Both the position numbers and the translations under genes were made by a program. This document shows, in pieces, positions 1 to 6,026 of a stretch of 27,363 bases of DNA (position 1 is its first letter; the number at the start of each line of letters is the position of its first letter). A model generated the notes under the pieces. The model was not told the origin of the DNA, made no database searches, and worked only from the letters and a program-made list of their open reading frames with translations. Origin of the DNA: a virus; IMG/VR virus record IMGVR_UViG_3300046010_002014, positions 1 to 27,363 of that record. One strand, 5' to 3'.

Positions 1-131
1 GAAGCCAAATACAAAGCCGCTTTAAACGTGTCGGCTGCGCTGGTTCCACGGGTGGGTGCTGTACCAAAGTTATGAGTAGCCGTCATCAGCTCGCTCATAA
101 ACGAAGTACACATCGACTGAGTGTTCGCCAT
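1..131 (-). CDS. Partial structural protein, paralogue of the 144-aa neighbour
   Basis: The 5' part of a gene that runs off the left edge of the window. An AAAAGGAG ribosome site lies six bases before the ATG. The 43 visible residues begin MANTQSMCTSFMSELM and go on with THNFGT and TFKAALYLAS. This matches the start of the protein two genes upstream (MAIIQTACTSYKAELA, then LHNFT and FKIALYLSS), so the two are tandem paralogues. Neither belongs to a family I can name with certainty; being beta-prone and lying at the distal end of the virion operon, they are probably tail or tail-fibre-associated proteins (inference). The 3' end is not visible. Confidence 0.8.
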   Translation of the reverse strand, partial: MANTQSMCTSFMSELMTATHNFGTAPTRGTSAADTFKAALYLA

Positions 132-148
132 TTCAGGCTCCTTTTAAA

Positions 149-340
149 TTAACCAAACGTTGCTAGTTCAGGTACTGAAAATACTGCCGCTTGCTTTAAG
201 GTTACATGGACAGACCTGTGAACAAGCTCGCCTTCATGCCAATACTCTACCCACGTAGTGTATTCATGATCATTATCAACCACTCCCTCGCGCTTCTCAA
301 GAAGGGATTCGTCCATCTCGCCCTTAGTGGTGTTAATCAT
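149..340 (-). CDS. Small acidic hypothetical protein between the paralogues
   Basis: A 63-aa acidic protein, rich in Glu and aromatic residues (EYTTWVEYWHEGELVH). Its ATG shares one base with the TAA of the preceding gene (TAATG), an arrangement typical of translational coupling, and only 17 bases separate it from the next start. No domain, signal peptide or membrane segment is evident. It sits between two paralogous structural genes, so it may have been carried with one of them when the pair duplicated. Function unknown. Confidence 0.7.
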   Translation of the reverse strand: MINTTKGEMDESLLEKREGVVDNDHEYTTWVEYWHEGELVHRSVHVTLKQAAVFSVPELATFG

Positions 341-774
341 TATTCAATCCGTAAAATGGCGTCAGTGGCTGACGCGGCTGGGAATGTAATCACCAAGTCC
401 TGTGCAACTTTGGTAATCGTACTACCGAAATTCAGAACACATACTGCACGGTTTCCATTAGTGGAATTGTAGATCAATGCTCCGGCACAGGAAAGGGTAA
501 CGCTGCTAAAAGTAGCTGTCTGAAATGACCAGTAAGCGGTGGTTCCGCTTGTCGTTGGTGTGATGTTTGTGAGTGCAATCCCGCCAGCGGTGTAATTGGT
601 TCCACTCGTCGATACTTCCCCAGCGGATGAGTAAACGGTTGTATCTGCACCGAGGGTGGCAGAGGAGAGGTACAAAGCGATTTTGAAAACATTTCCTGTC
701 GTCGCCGTAAAGTTGTGTAACCCCTGGGCAAGCTCCGCTTTATAACTTGTACACGCTGTCTGGATGATTGCCAT
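340..774 (-). CDS. Probable virion structural protein (tail-associated), paralogue pair member
   Basis: A 144-aa protein, very rich in Ser, Thr, Ala and Gly with alternating hydrophobic residues, as in beta-sandwich or fibre-type virion proteins. The N-terminal 40 residues are clearly related to the partial gene at the left edge (CTS, HNF and KxALYLxS all shared). It starts one base after the stop of the adaptor-like gene and ends with a TAATG overlap into the next gene, so it belongs to the same late operon. I recognise this as a recurrent hypothetical of aquatic phage contigs, without a known function. A virion role is inferred from composition and position. Confidence 0.75.
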   Translation of the reverse strand: MAIIQTACTSYKAELAQGLHNFTATTGNVFKIALYLSSATLGADTTVYSSAGEVSTSGTNYTAGGIALTNITPTTSGTTAYWSFQTATFSSVTLSCAGALIYNSTNGNRAVCVLNFGSTITKVAQDLVITFPAASATDAILRIE

Positions 775-775
775 A

Positions 776-1435
776 TTACTTTACCGGATACCGAACCTGA
801 CCAGAACGATAAGCATCCTGACGGTCTTTAGCATCACCAAGCTGTTTAAGGAGCGCCATCGCTTCACCGTACATCTTATCCACAGCCGCAATCATATCCG
901 GCTCACCCTTCAAGAAGATATAAGCCTCGCGGATCGAACCGTATAAAAGTGTTGAGTCAAAGTTCTCACTGAGCCATGTATTACCTGAAGCGGCATCCAC
1001 AATCGACTCAGGGTAGTAGTAATAGTGTAGCTCCATGGCATACGCCAAGTTAGGCGTTGGACCAAGTAAAAATGTCAGCTCTCGTGGGGCACTGTAATCA
1101 GGACCGAAGATAGCGTAGTGCTTTGGTTTACCTGTTGCTGTTGGAGAGGGGTACGCCTCACGGATAAAGTTCACGTCTTTATTCAACAGATAAAGATACT
1201 CACCAGACGTTGGGTCAATAACCGCTAAGCTATAAGGCGACAGAAAGTCATCCGGGCACTGAAGATACTTGTTGTTAGCAGTGGTTATACCCGTTACGTT
1301 GCGACGAAGATTGGGCAACTGCACCGAGTTATAGATGCGCTGCTCTGCCTGACGAATGATGGTATCAATGTCAGTCGTGGAGAAAATATTCTCCACATAA
1401 TCCTGAACCGCTGTAACGAGCTGGCTGTAATTCAC
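776..1435 (-). CDS. Head-to-tail adaptor-like protein (SU10 adaptor type)
   Basis: A 219-aa protein. An N-terminal helical part contains IIRQAEQRIYNSV and LRRNVTG, then CPDDFLSPYSL, a central beta region ending in ELHYYYYPESI, and a C-terminal helical part with NTWLSENFDSTLLYGSIREA. This order (AExRI helix, PxDFL, Tyr-rich strand, N-W-L then LYG helix) is what I associate with the phage adaptor family named after phage SU10, which sits between portal and tail in podoviruses. The start is GTG, inside a GTGA overlap with the stop of the preceding basic protein. Length fits that family. Family assignment rests on motif memory and needs a profile search. Confidence 0.7.
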   Translation of the reverse strand: MNYSQLVTAVQDYVENIFSTTDIDTIIRQAEQRIYNSVQLPNLRRNVTGITTANNKYLQCPDDFLSPYSLAVIDPTSGEYLYLLNKDVNFIREAYPSPTATGKPKHYAIFGPDYSAPRELTFLLGPTPNLAYAMELHYYYYPESIVDAASGNTWLSENFDSTLLYGSIREAYIFLKGEPDMIAAVDKMYGEAMALLKQLGDAKDRQDAYRSGQVRYPVK

Positions 1436-1695
1436 GCCATTGGTCCCCTGCTCATCGTACCTTTAGTCGCAGCACCTGCACCACGCATCTTGATCCCAGA
1501 GGTCTTGACTGCATTATTCTCACGGTTGGTATAAGCACCAACGCTCATACGCAGCGTGTCGGTATTGCGGTGGTCTGGACCAGAACCTGGGTTAGCTTCA
1601 ACCTTAGTCTTTTTACCAGCCATGGTATGCGGCTCTGCATAAGTTGAGGCAGGACCAACTTCTTTCCCACCTTTTTTCATACTGTACTTAGCCAT
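1432..1695 (-). CDS. Small basic Gly/Lys-rich protein
   Basis: An 87-aa basic protein of low complexity, rich in Lys, Gly, Ala, Thr and Met (KGGKEVGP, MRGAGAATKGTMSRGP). It lacks membrane segments and any catalytic motif. It starts four bases after the stop of the 58-aa gene and overlaps the adaptor-like gene by four bases. It is one of a group of small basic proteins in this part of the late operon, a feature of many aquatic podovirus contigs. A virion-internal or DNA-associated role is possible but is inference only. Confidence 0.75.
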   Translation of the reverse strand: MAKYSMKKGGKEVGPASTYAEPHTMAGKKTKVEANPGSGPDHRNTDTLRMSVGAYTNRENNAVKTSGIKMRGAGAATKGTMSRGPMA

Positions 1696-1698
1696 GTC

Positions 1699-1875
1699 TT
1701 ACCCCTGGTTACGTGCGCGAGCCAAGTTACGACCCATTTTCCGCATATCCATACCCGTAGGGCCACCCTTCTTGAGCTTAGTCAGGGGCTGACCTTTATG
1801 CTTGGCACGTTCATGCTTGTGCACTGCACCGGCTACCATCTTTTTGTCTTGCGCTAAATCTTTCTTATCCATCAT
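1699..1875 (-). CDS. 58-aa highly basic protein
   Basis: A short gene lying between two well-supported ones. It has a GGAG site five bases before a double ATG (MMDKKDLAQDKK) and runs to TAA four bases before the next start. The product is strongly basic (Lys, Arg and His throughout: HKHERAKHKGQPLTKLKKG) and Gly-rich, ending in RNLARARNQG. It fills what would otherwise be a 180-base gap in a packed operon, supporting its reality. No family recognised; it fits the neighbouring cluster of small basic proteins. The second ATG, three bases on, is an alternative start. Confidence 0.7.
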   Translation of the reverse strand: MMDKKDLAQDKKMVAGAVHKHERAKHKGQPLTKLKKGGPTGMDMRKMGRNLARARNQG

Positions 1876-1881
1876 GGACTC

Positions 1882-2256
1882 CTAAGAAACGGTAACTGAA
1901 CCAACTTCTGCAAAACTGACCAAGTGATTTGGCGTCAGGGCAGCGTCGAACCATCGTGCCATGCCCACAGGATTAAAGCCCCACTCAATGACACGAGAGC
2001 CACCATCTCCGCCAGGAGCTGGAACATAATAAGATGGCGCATCAGGTCTTGGATTGCGAATAGCTTGCGGATCATAGACAGGGTACATCCCAAGTTGCAA
2101 CTGTGGTTGGTCAGGCTCCCAACATTCAGGACACACCAAGATATTAACGTTTTTGGTCTTAATAACCAAGGTCTTAAGCTGTTTTAGCTTAAAACGAAAG
2201 TTGCACCGATCACACTGCGCTATCGCCCATTTACCAGAGGCAAACTGATTAGGCAT
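1882..2256 (-). CDS. Zinc-ribbon-containing hypothetical protein
   Basis: A 124-aa protein with two cysteine pairs, CDRC at about residues 15-18 and CPEC at about 42-45, separated by about 23 residues, the layout of a zinc ribbon. A Pro-rich middle (PRPDAPSYYVPAPGGDGG) follows, then a C-terminal part with WGFNPVGMARWFDAALTP. The ATG overlaps the TGA of the preceding adaptor-like gene by one base (TGATG). Zinc-ribbon proteins next to adaptor genes recur in phages of this type; the role is unknown. It could be a minor virion protein or a nucleic-acid-binding protein made late. Confidence 0.75.
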   Translation of the reverse strand: MPNQFASGKWAIAQCDRCNFRFKLKQLKTLVIKTKNVNILVCPECWEPDQPQLQLGMYPVYDPQAIRNPRPDAPSYYVPAPGGDGGSRVIEWGFNPVGMARWFDAALTPNHLVSFAEVGSVTVS

Positions 2257-3020
2257 CAGAAGCTCCCGGTGTTGCCCAAATACATGCGCCGGGGGACAAA
2301 CCGAACAGCTGCTTTTTCACGATCCTCGCCAGTAGCGTAGGTCATCTGCTGTTCATACTCAGCCCGTAAAAACTGCAAACGCTCTTGACCTTCAGGAATC
2401 TTCTGGGCAATGTAATAAGCCAGCCCTGCCATCAAGCAGGGGTAAAACCTAAATGACATATCAGGCGTCTGGATACCAGACCCAGCATCCTGTATACGGC
2501 GCATGCGCCAATAAACTACTTGGTAGTACGGAGAGGCTTGCGTGCCTTGGTCAGGGACAGGCCAAACTGTGAATCGGGGGTTTGCCGTGTCTGAGGGTTC
2601 GTAGTTGCTTGTGGCTGGGTAGGTCTGTCCAGAGAGCCGTTGGACGTAAATCTGTATCGGTCTGGCTTGAGCAAGTTTGTTTGGGATTGTGGCGTAGGTG
2701 GAGACACTAATCCTTGTAAGTGTAAGGTCAGCTTGCGTTGAGGAATTTCCAGCTCCTGTCCTTATAACGTGCTCAAGCAGGTCAATGGTGTCGTTCGGTA
2801 GATCGTACGTCGCAGTGCCTTGTACAAGGTTAACAGTCCCTTGTTCAATCGTCCACATGTTAATGCCACGATTTGCCCACTCTATCGTCAGTAAATTCAT
2901 CGACCTGCGAGCAGTCCGCAAGTCATAACCTGAGCGCATCTCACGCCCAGCCCGTTCAAACGCTTCTTCAGCGATCTCCGTAAATTCTGGGGTGAAGTCT
3001 GTTGCGCCGCTAGTGGTCAT
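2256..3020 (-). CDS. Head-to-tail connector/adaptor-like protein (gp4-like)
   Basis: A 254-aa protein. The N-terminal helices FTEIAEEAFERAGREM and RRSMNLLTIEWANRGINMW are followed by a beta segment (VNLVQGTATYDLPNDTIDLLE) and a C-terminal helical part with CLMAGLAYYIAQKIP. The early helix pair and the GTATYDLP strand resemble phage connector proteins of the P22 gp4/tail-tubular type that extend the portal. It overlaps the preceding small basic gene by four bases. Together with the 219-aa adaptor-like protein it suggests a short-tailed virion. Assignment is by motif recognition; the exact family is uncertain. Confidence 0.7.
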   Translation of the reverse strand: MTTSGATDFTPEFTEIAEEAFERAGREMRSGYDLRTARRSMNLLTIEWANRGINMWTIEQGTVNLVQGTATYDLPNDTIDLLEHVIRTGAGNSSTQADLTLTRISVSTYATIPNKLAQARPIQIYVQRLSGQTYPATSNYEPSDTANPRFTVWPVPDQGTQASPYYQVVYWRMRRIQDAGSGIQTPDMSFRFYPCLMAGLAYYIAQKIPEGQERLQFLRAEYEQQMTYATGEDREKAAVRFVPRRMYLGNTGSF

Positions 3021-3250
3021 CTATATCTCGCAGTCTTTGCGGCAATTTTTGCCGGTTGTTTGACAAACTGCTTACCTGCACTTTTTCCAGCTCGCTTTGC
3101 CTTTGTTGTTGCTGCGTATTCAGCAGGGCTAAGTGCATTAATTGCCGCCGACGGGAGGTATCGTTCGCCAGTTTTGCTAGACGGTTTACCACTTTTGGTC
3201 CGCCATTTCTGATCCCCCCAGTCTTTTAAACTTTGCTGCGGCGCTTTCAC
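3017..3250 (-). CDS. Small basic conserved protein (DUF5872-like)
   Basis: A 77-aa protein, strongly basic. It contains WGDQKWRTKSGKPS, GERYLPSAAINALSPAEY and a Lys/Ala-rich end (GKQFVKQPAKIAAKTARYR). The GERYLP...LSPAEYAATTKAKR pattern is one I recall from the unknown-function family DUF5872, present in phages and large eukaryotic viruses; that name is a recollection. The ATG overlaps the preceding stop by one base, and the next gene by four. The dense charge suggests nucleic-acid contact, perhaps inside the capsid (inference). Confidence 0.75.
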   Translation of the reverse strand: MKAPQQSLKDWGDQKWRTKSGKPSSKTGERYLPSAAINALSPAEYAATTKAKRAGKSAGKQFVKQPAKIAAKTARYR

Positions 3251-3642
3251 TACACCATCTTTCCACGCGTTTTACCACGTTGAGCTATACCGTCACCACG
3301 TTTAGAGGCGGAACCAACTGAGCCACCTTTAGCGTATTTTTCCTTTGCTGTTTTTTCAAGTCCAGATTTACGCAAAGGAGTTTGTTCATCTCTGGATTCA
3401 GTCCCATCATCACTATCGACAGAACCTTTTGAGGTCATCACTTGTTCTCTTGGTTCCCGTTCGCTTTTTACGCCTTCAATTTCTGCCGCCCATTTTTGCC
3501 CTTGAGGGCTTTTACGAAAGGATTCAAAAGCAGACATCCCTAAAGGACCACTACTATAAGCTTTTGCTGTAGGAAAACTTCCAGAGACAGAACTACCTAA
3601 TGTAGAACCGCCTGAGTTAAATTTTTTAGTTTTCTTAATCAC
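3250..3642 (-). CDS. Low-complexity basic protein with DGIAxxGKTxGK tail
   Basis: About 130 aa, Ser/Gly-rich at the start and Lys/Arg-rich later, largely disordered by composition. It ends in KYAKGGS, then DGIAQRGKTRGKMV; a close relative of this tail (DGIAMKGKTKGK) occurs in the 97-aa protein three genes away. I chose the GTG at 3642 because a GGGGG run lies six bases upstream and the overlap with the preceding gene is then eight bases; a GTG at 3654 is the alternative and adds four residues. Function unknown. Confidence 0.65.
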   Translation of the reverse strand: MIKKTKKFNSGGSTLGSSVSGSFPTAKAYSSGPLGMSAFESFRKSPQGQKWAAEIEGVKSEREPREQVMTSKGSVDSDDGTESRDEQTPLRKSGLEKTAKEKYAKGGSVGSASKRGDGIAQRGKTRGKMV

Positions 3643-3907
3643 GATAACCCCCACCAGCTTCTTTGTACTTCTTAGCTACGAGTTGAGCTTTCCTCGCGGA
3701 CCATTGTCCTGCCTTAGTGCCATGAGTCGCTGCGGCTTTAACTTGGGCTACGATCTTTTTCCGTAACCCAGGCTTGGTGTAATTACCTGCCGCATTGACC
3801 TTGCCACCTTCAGCATACTGATCGAAATCAGTATCGTCCCGCCTAGCTTTACGCTTAGCGGAGGGCATTTTAGAAGGGGCTATGCACCCCATCCCGCGAG
3901 ACGCCAT
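3635..3907 (-). CDS. Small basic conserved protein
   Basis: About 90 aa. It contains an acidic patch (RRDDTDFDQYAEGG), then NAAGNYTKPGLRKKIVAQ and a Lys/Ala-rich stretch with GTKAGQWSARKAQLVAKK and GGGYRD. The NAAGNYTKPxLR...GQWSARKAQ pattern recurs in aquatic phage and giant-virus proteins, but I cannot give a firm family name. A GTG immediately upstream (3910) is an alternative start; a GGGAG site within the end of the preceding gene could serve either. It lies in the run of small basic late genes. Function unknown. Confidence 0.7.
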   Translation of the reverse strand: MASRGMGCIAPSKMPSAKRKARRDDTDFDQYAEGGKVNAAGNYTKPGLRKKIVAQVKAAATHGTKAGQWSARKAQLVAKKYKEAGGGYRD

Positions 3908-3911
3908 CACT

Positions 3912-4205
3912 TTAGCAACTCCCGCCCTTCATATAACCGCCCTTCTTCATAGCGGGCATCTTGCCACCGCCAGCCATCTTGATCTGCTTGCCTTTGGTTT
4001 TACCCTTCATAGCAATGCCGTCTTTGCTGGGGGCAGCAGTCTTAACAGCGCCCATCTTGCTTGCGGCCATGCCGCCCATGTTCATCTTTTTCATACCCGT
4101 AAACTCCTTACCAACAGATTGAGGGACACCTACCTTCTTTGCAAACTTAGGATTGTGAGCCACAGCTTGCATGAACTTCTCTTGCTTATCACTGACCGCT
4201 GGCAT
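3912..4205 (-). CDS. Met/Gly/Lys-rich small basic protein
   Basis: A 97-aa protein. The N-terminal third (MPAVSDKQEKFMQAVAHN, then VGVPQSVGKEF) looks like the helical DUF3008-type start found in small phage proteins. The rest is low complexity with about a dozen methionines, many Gly and Lys, the DGIAMKGKTKGK motif, and a final GGSC. It begins three bases before the end of the preceding intergenic gap and is followed directly by the next small basic gene. The unusual Met/Gly/Lys composition is notable. Function unknown; a virion-internal role is possible. Confidence 0.7.
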   Translation of the reverse strand: MPAVSDKQEKFMQAVAHNPKFAKKVGVPQSVGKEFTGMKKMNMGGMAASKMGAVKTAAPSKDGIAMKGKTKGKQIKMAGGGKMPAMKKGGYMKGGSC

Positions 4206-4207
4206 CT

Positions 4208-4459
4208 CTACCCCTTCTTAGCAAGCTGGTCAATCTTTGCTTCAAGCCGCTCAAAGCCTGCATCGAAGCGTTCCATAATTCTTTCAAGGTCTGCACGAAC
4301 CTCTGCACGAGTGATGTGGTCACGAGCGATTTCTTCTCTTGTTCGGTTTAGCAAAATCTGAATCCGCTTTTGTTCATCATGGTTCATCTTAATCATGAAC
4401 ATAACTAATGCCACAAAGAACGATGTAATCAAATTCCAAACGAGCGCACCTGTTTCCAT
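4208..4459 (-). CDS. Small membrane protein with coiled coil
   Basis: An 83-aa protein with one N-terminal membrane segment (about residues 6-23, LVWNLITSFFVALVMFMI). A charged helix follows that fits a coiled coil (RADLERIMERFDAGFERLEAKIDQL). This architecture is common in phage-encoded membrane-anchored proteins: holin-like, spanin-like (Rz) or tail-associated. No lysozyme or second holin candidate is visible nearby, so a lysis role cannot be assumed. It lies three bases from each neighbour in the late operon. Confidence 0.65.
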   Translation of the reverse strand: METGALVWNLITSFFVALVMFMIKMNHDEQKRIQILLNRTREEIARDHITRAEVRADLERIMERFDAGFERLEAKIDQLAKKG

Positions 4460-4462
4460 GAC

Positions 4463-4717
4463 TCAACACTTCCATGCCCTTAACGACTTATTGATACGAC
4501 TGTTCGGATCGTTAGCGGTTTTGGCTGAGGTTAGCTTCTTTTTCATGCCTTTCATTCGGGCGCAAAAAGAATCCCGGCGAGAGCCACCTTCGGGTTGCGG
4601 AGGTTTTAACCCAGGCTTACCGGGATTTGCAGCATTGTAAGAGGCACGGCCTTTAGCATTAAGACCGCCCTTTTGCGACTTCCCTTCTTTCCTTTGCCAT
4701 GCTGGGGTTTTAGGCAT
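4463..4717 (-). CDS. Basic conserved protein (DUF6321-like)
   Basis: An 84-aa basic protein. It has MPKTPAWQRKEGKSQKGGLN, NAKGRASYN, LKPPQPEGGSRRDSFCARM, then KKLTSAKTANDPNSRINKSL and a final RAWKC. I associate the AWQRKEG...GLNAKGR...RRxSFCARM...LRxWxC pattern with the unknown-function family DUF6321, shared by phages and large DNA viruses (recollection). Its ATG lies inside the last codons of the LAGLIDADG endonuclease gene, whose end supplies an AAGGAG site seven bases upstream. The endonuclease carries a divergent copy of this protein's first nine residues. Confidence 0.75.
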   Translation of the reverse strand: MPKTPAWQRKEGKSQKGGLNAKGRASYNAANPGKPGLKPPQPEGGSRRDSFCARMKGMKKKLTSAKTANDPNSRINKSLRAWKC

Positions 4718-5141
4718 ATTGCCGCTCCTTTTCCTTGCGAACAGCTACACACAACCTTTCACGCAATTCAAAAACTTCGGCTGTTATAGAATCTTTACCA
4801 CCCTTTTTAGTTTTAGAAAACTCAAGTGCTAATTCAGCTTGTGCTTTCTTAATTCTTAAAAAGGGTGTTAATGTTTCTAAAAACTGAACAGCCGCTGCGT
4901 CATCTGCGTACCATTTCCATACGCCACGATTGCAATGTATTGTGCCACCAACCACATCATAAAGCTGCTTTAAAACCGTTGGGTCTTTCTGGGCAACGTT
5001 TATACGTAACCTATGAAAGTATGTCTGGTCTTTAGCACCCCAAGTTTTCTTTTGGCGAGTAATAGAAATACACCCTTCGCCATCAAAAAATCCAGCAAAG
5101 TATATAAGATCATCGCGCTGCCAAGCAGGAGACTTAGCCAT
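4710..5141 (-). CDS. LAGLIDADG homing endonuclease with captured host-gene N-terminus
   Basis: A 143-aa protein. Residues 11-23 (DLIYFAGFFDGEG) are a clear LAGLIDADG motif and RIKKAQAELALEF near residue 97 is the usual second landmark of single-motif enzymes, which act as homodimers cutting long DNA sites to spread their own gene. The first nine residues, MAKSPAWQR, do not belong to the enzyme family but match the start of the next gene (MPKTPAWQR). It overlaps both neighbours by eight bases, and both junctions have the same TATGSCTAA layout. It is a free-standing gene inserted in the late operon, probably not needed for virion assembly. Confidence 0.9.
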   Translation of the reverse strand: MAKSPAWQRDDLIYFAGFFDGEGCISITRQKKTWGAKDQTYFHRLRINVAQKDPTVLKQLYDVVGGTIHCNRGVWKWYADDAAAVQFLETLTPFLRIKKAQAELALEFSKTKKGGKDSITAEVFELRERLCVAVRKEKERQYA

Positions 5142-5418
5142 AGAACACCGTGACCTTAGCTGAGGTTGGTAGCGTTACGTGTACATCCGTCGTAAACAAA
5201 ATCCCCTCTCCGGGGATTAAGTTAGCAAAAGGATTATTGGTGTTTGCTGGGATATTAAATTGCAAACGGATCGTACCGCTTGCTCCACCATCACGGAAAA
5301 TAATATCGCCAGCAGTGCCCCCGGAGAGGCACTGATAACCCTTTACACGAACCCTGCCAGATACCGCAGTGCCAGTAGCCTCTACATGAGAGGACTTAAC
5401 GTCTGTTTGCATAGCCAT
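5134..5418 (-). CDS. Beta-rich probable virion protein
   Basis: A 94-aa protein with alternating polar and hydrophobic residues (VSGRVRVKGYQCLSGG, IIFRDGGASGTIRLQFNIP, ILFTTDVHVTLPTSAKVTV), consistent with a small beta-barrel. A GGAGG site lies eight bases before the ATG (MAMQTDVK; the second ATG two codons on is possible). It sits just upstream of the LAGLIDADG gene, which probably entered at its 3' end. Proteins of this size and pattern in aquatic phages are unannotated; a decoration or tail-surface role is inferred. Confidence 0.7.
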   Translation of the reverse strand: MAMQTDVKSSHVEATGTAVSGRVRVKGYQCLSGGTAGDIIFRDGGASGTIRLQFNIPANTNNPFANLIPGEGILFTTDVHVTLPTSAKVTVFYG

Positions 5419-5433
5419 AATTGGCCTCCGTCA

Positions 5434-5934
5434 TTAGACGTTTTGCTGACCGAGGTAAGGATCGGTGACGTAGTAGAAGATTTCCCCAGTGATACTGCCG
5501 CCCGTGGGAGCATCACCTGTCGTACCCCCGCCAGTGATTTTGACCATCTGGGTAGCAGACATGATCGTATTAAGGTCATCCCCTGCGGTAGCAGAAGCAA
5601 AATCAATCACAAGCTTACCTGTCGTAGCAACAGCCGCAGCAACTAACCCATTGTCGTCAGAAGCTGAAGTATCGGAATACCCAATCCAACCCATATCAAA
5701 CGTGGGGGTCGTACCGCCTGTTGCAGCACATAAAGCATTAATTTGAGTAACAACTGCGCCAGCAGGAAGAATTACCGGGGCGGTGTTAGTAGAAGAAACT
5801 TGGACGGCTACGCTGTTAGCAGATGCGCCAGAAATGTAAAACTCGGCAACCATAAGAGGGGTGCCACAATATGCGGTACGTGTTTGATCGCCGCCACCAG
5901 AGCGCCAAATGGCTTGGGTCGTTGAAACTGCCAT
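5434..5934 (-). CDS. Beta-rich probable virion structural protein
   Basis: A 166-aa protein rich in Ala, Thr, Gly, Val and Ser, with few charged residues, as in capsid-surface or tail proteins. It reads MAVSTTQAIWRSGGG at the start and IFYYVTDPYLGQQNV at the end. An AAGGAT site precedes the ATG. It is the first structural gene after the GIY-YIG endonuclease gene, from which it is separated by 92 bases containing a small CTGGG/CCCAG hairpin. Family not recognised. Confidence 0.7.
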   Translation of the reverse strand: MAVSTTQAIWRSGGGDQTRTAYCGTPLMVAEFYISGASANSVAVQVSSTNTAPVILPAGAVVTQINALCAATGGTTPTFDMGWIGYSDTSASDDNGLVAAAVATTGKLVIDFASATAGDDLNTIMSATQMVKITGGGTTGDAPTGGSITGEIFYYVTDPYLGQQNV

Positions 5935-6026
5935 GATAAATCCTTATGCACAAGTAGCTTGCCAATCGGTGCATCGTCTGCTGGGACAGTTTAGCAAGCT
6001 GGGTTTTCCCAGATAATGTGTTTTTA

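Noticed and set aside
4710-5141. Group I intron or intein containing the LAGLIDADG gene.
   Set aside because: The downstream gene has its own complete start with ribosome site, no intein splice residues are present, and no gap for intron core sequence exists since both ends overlap their neighbours by eight bases.
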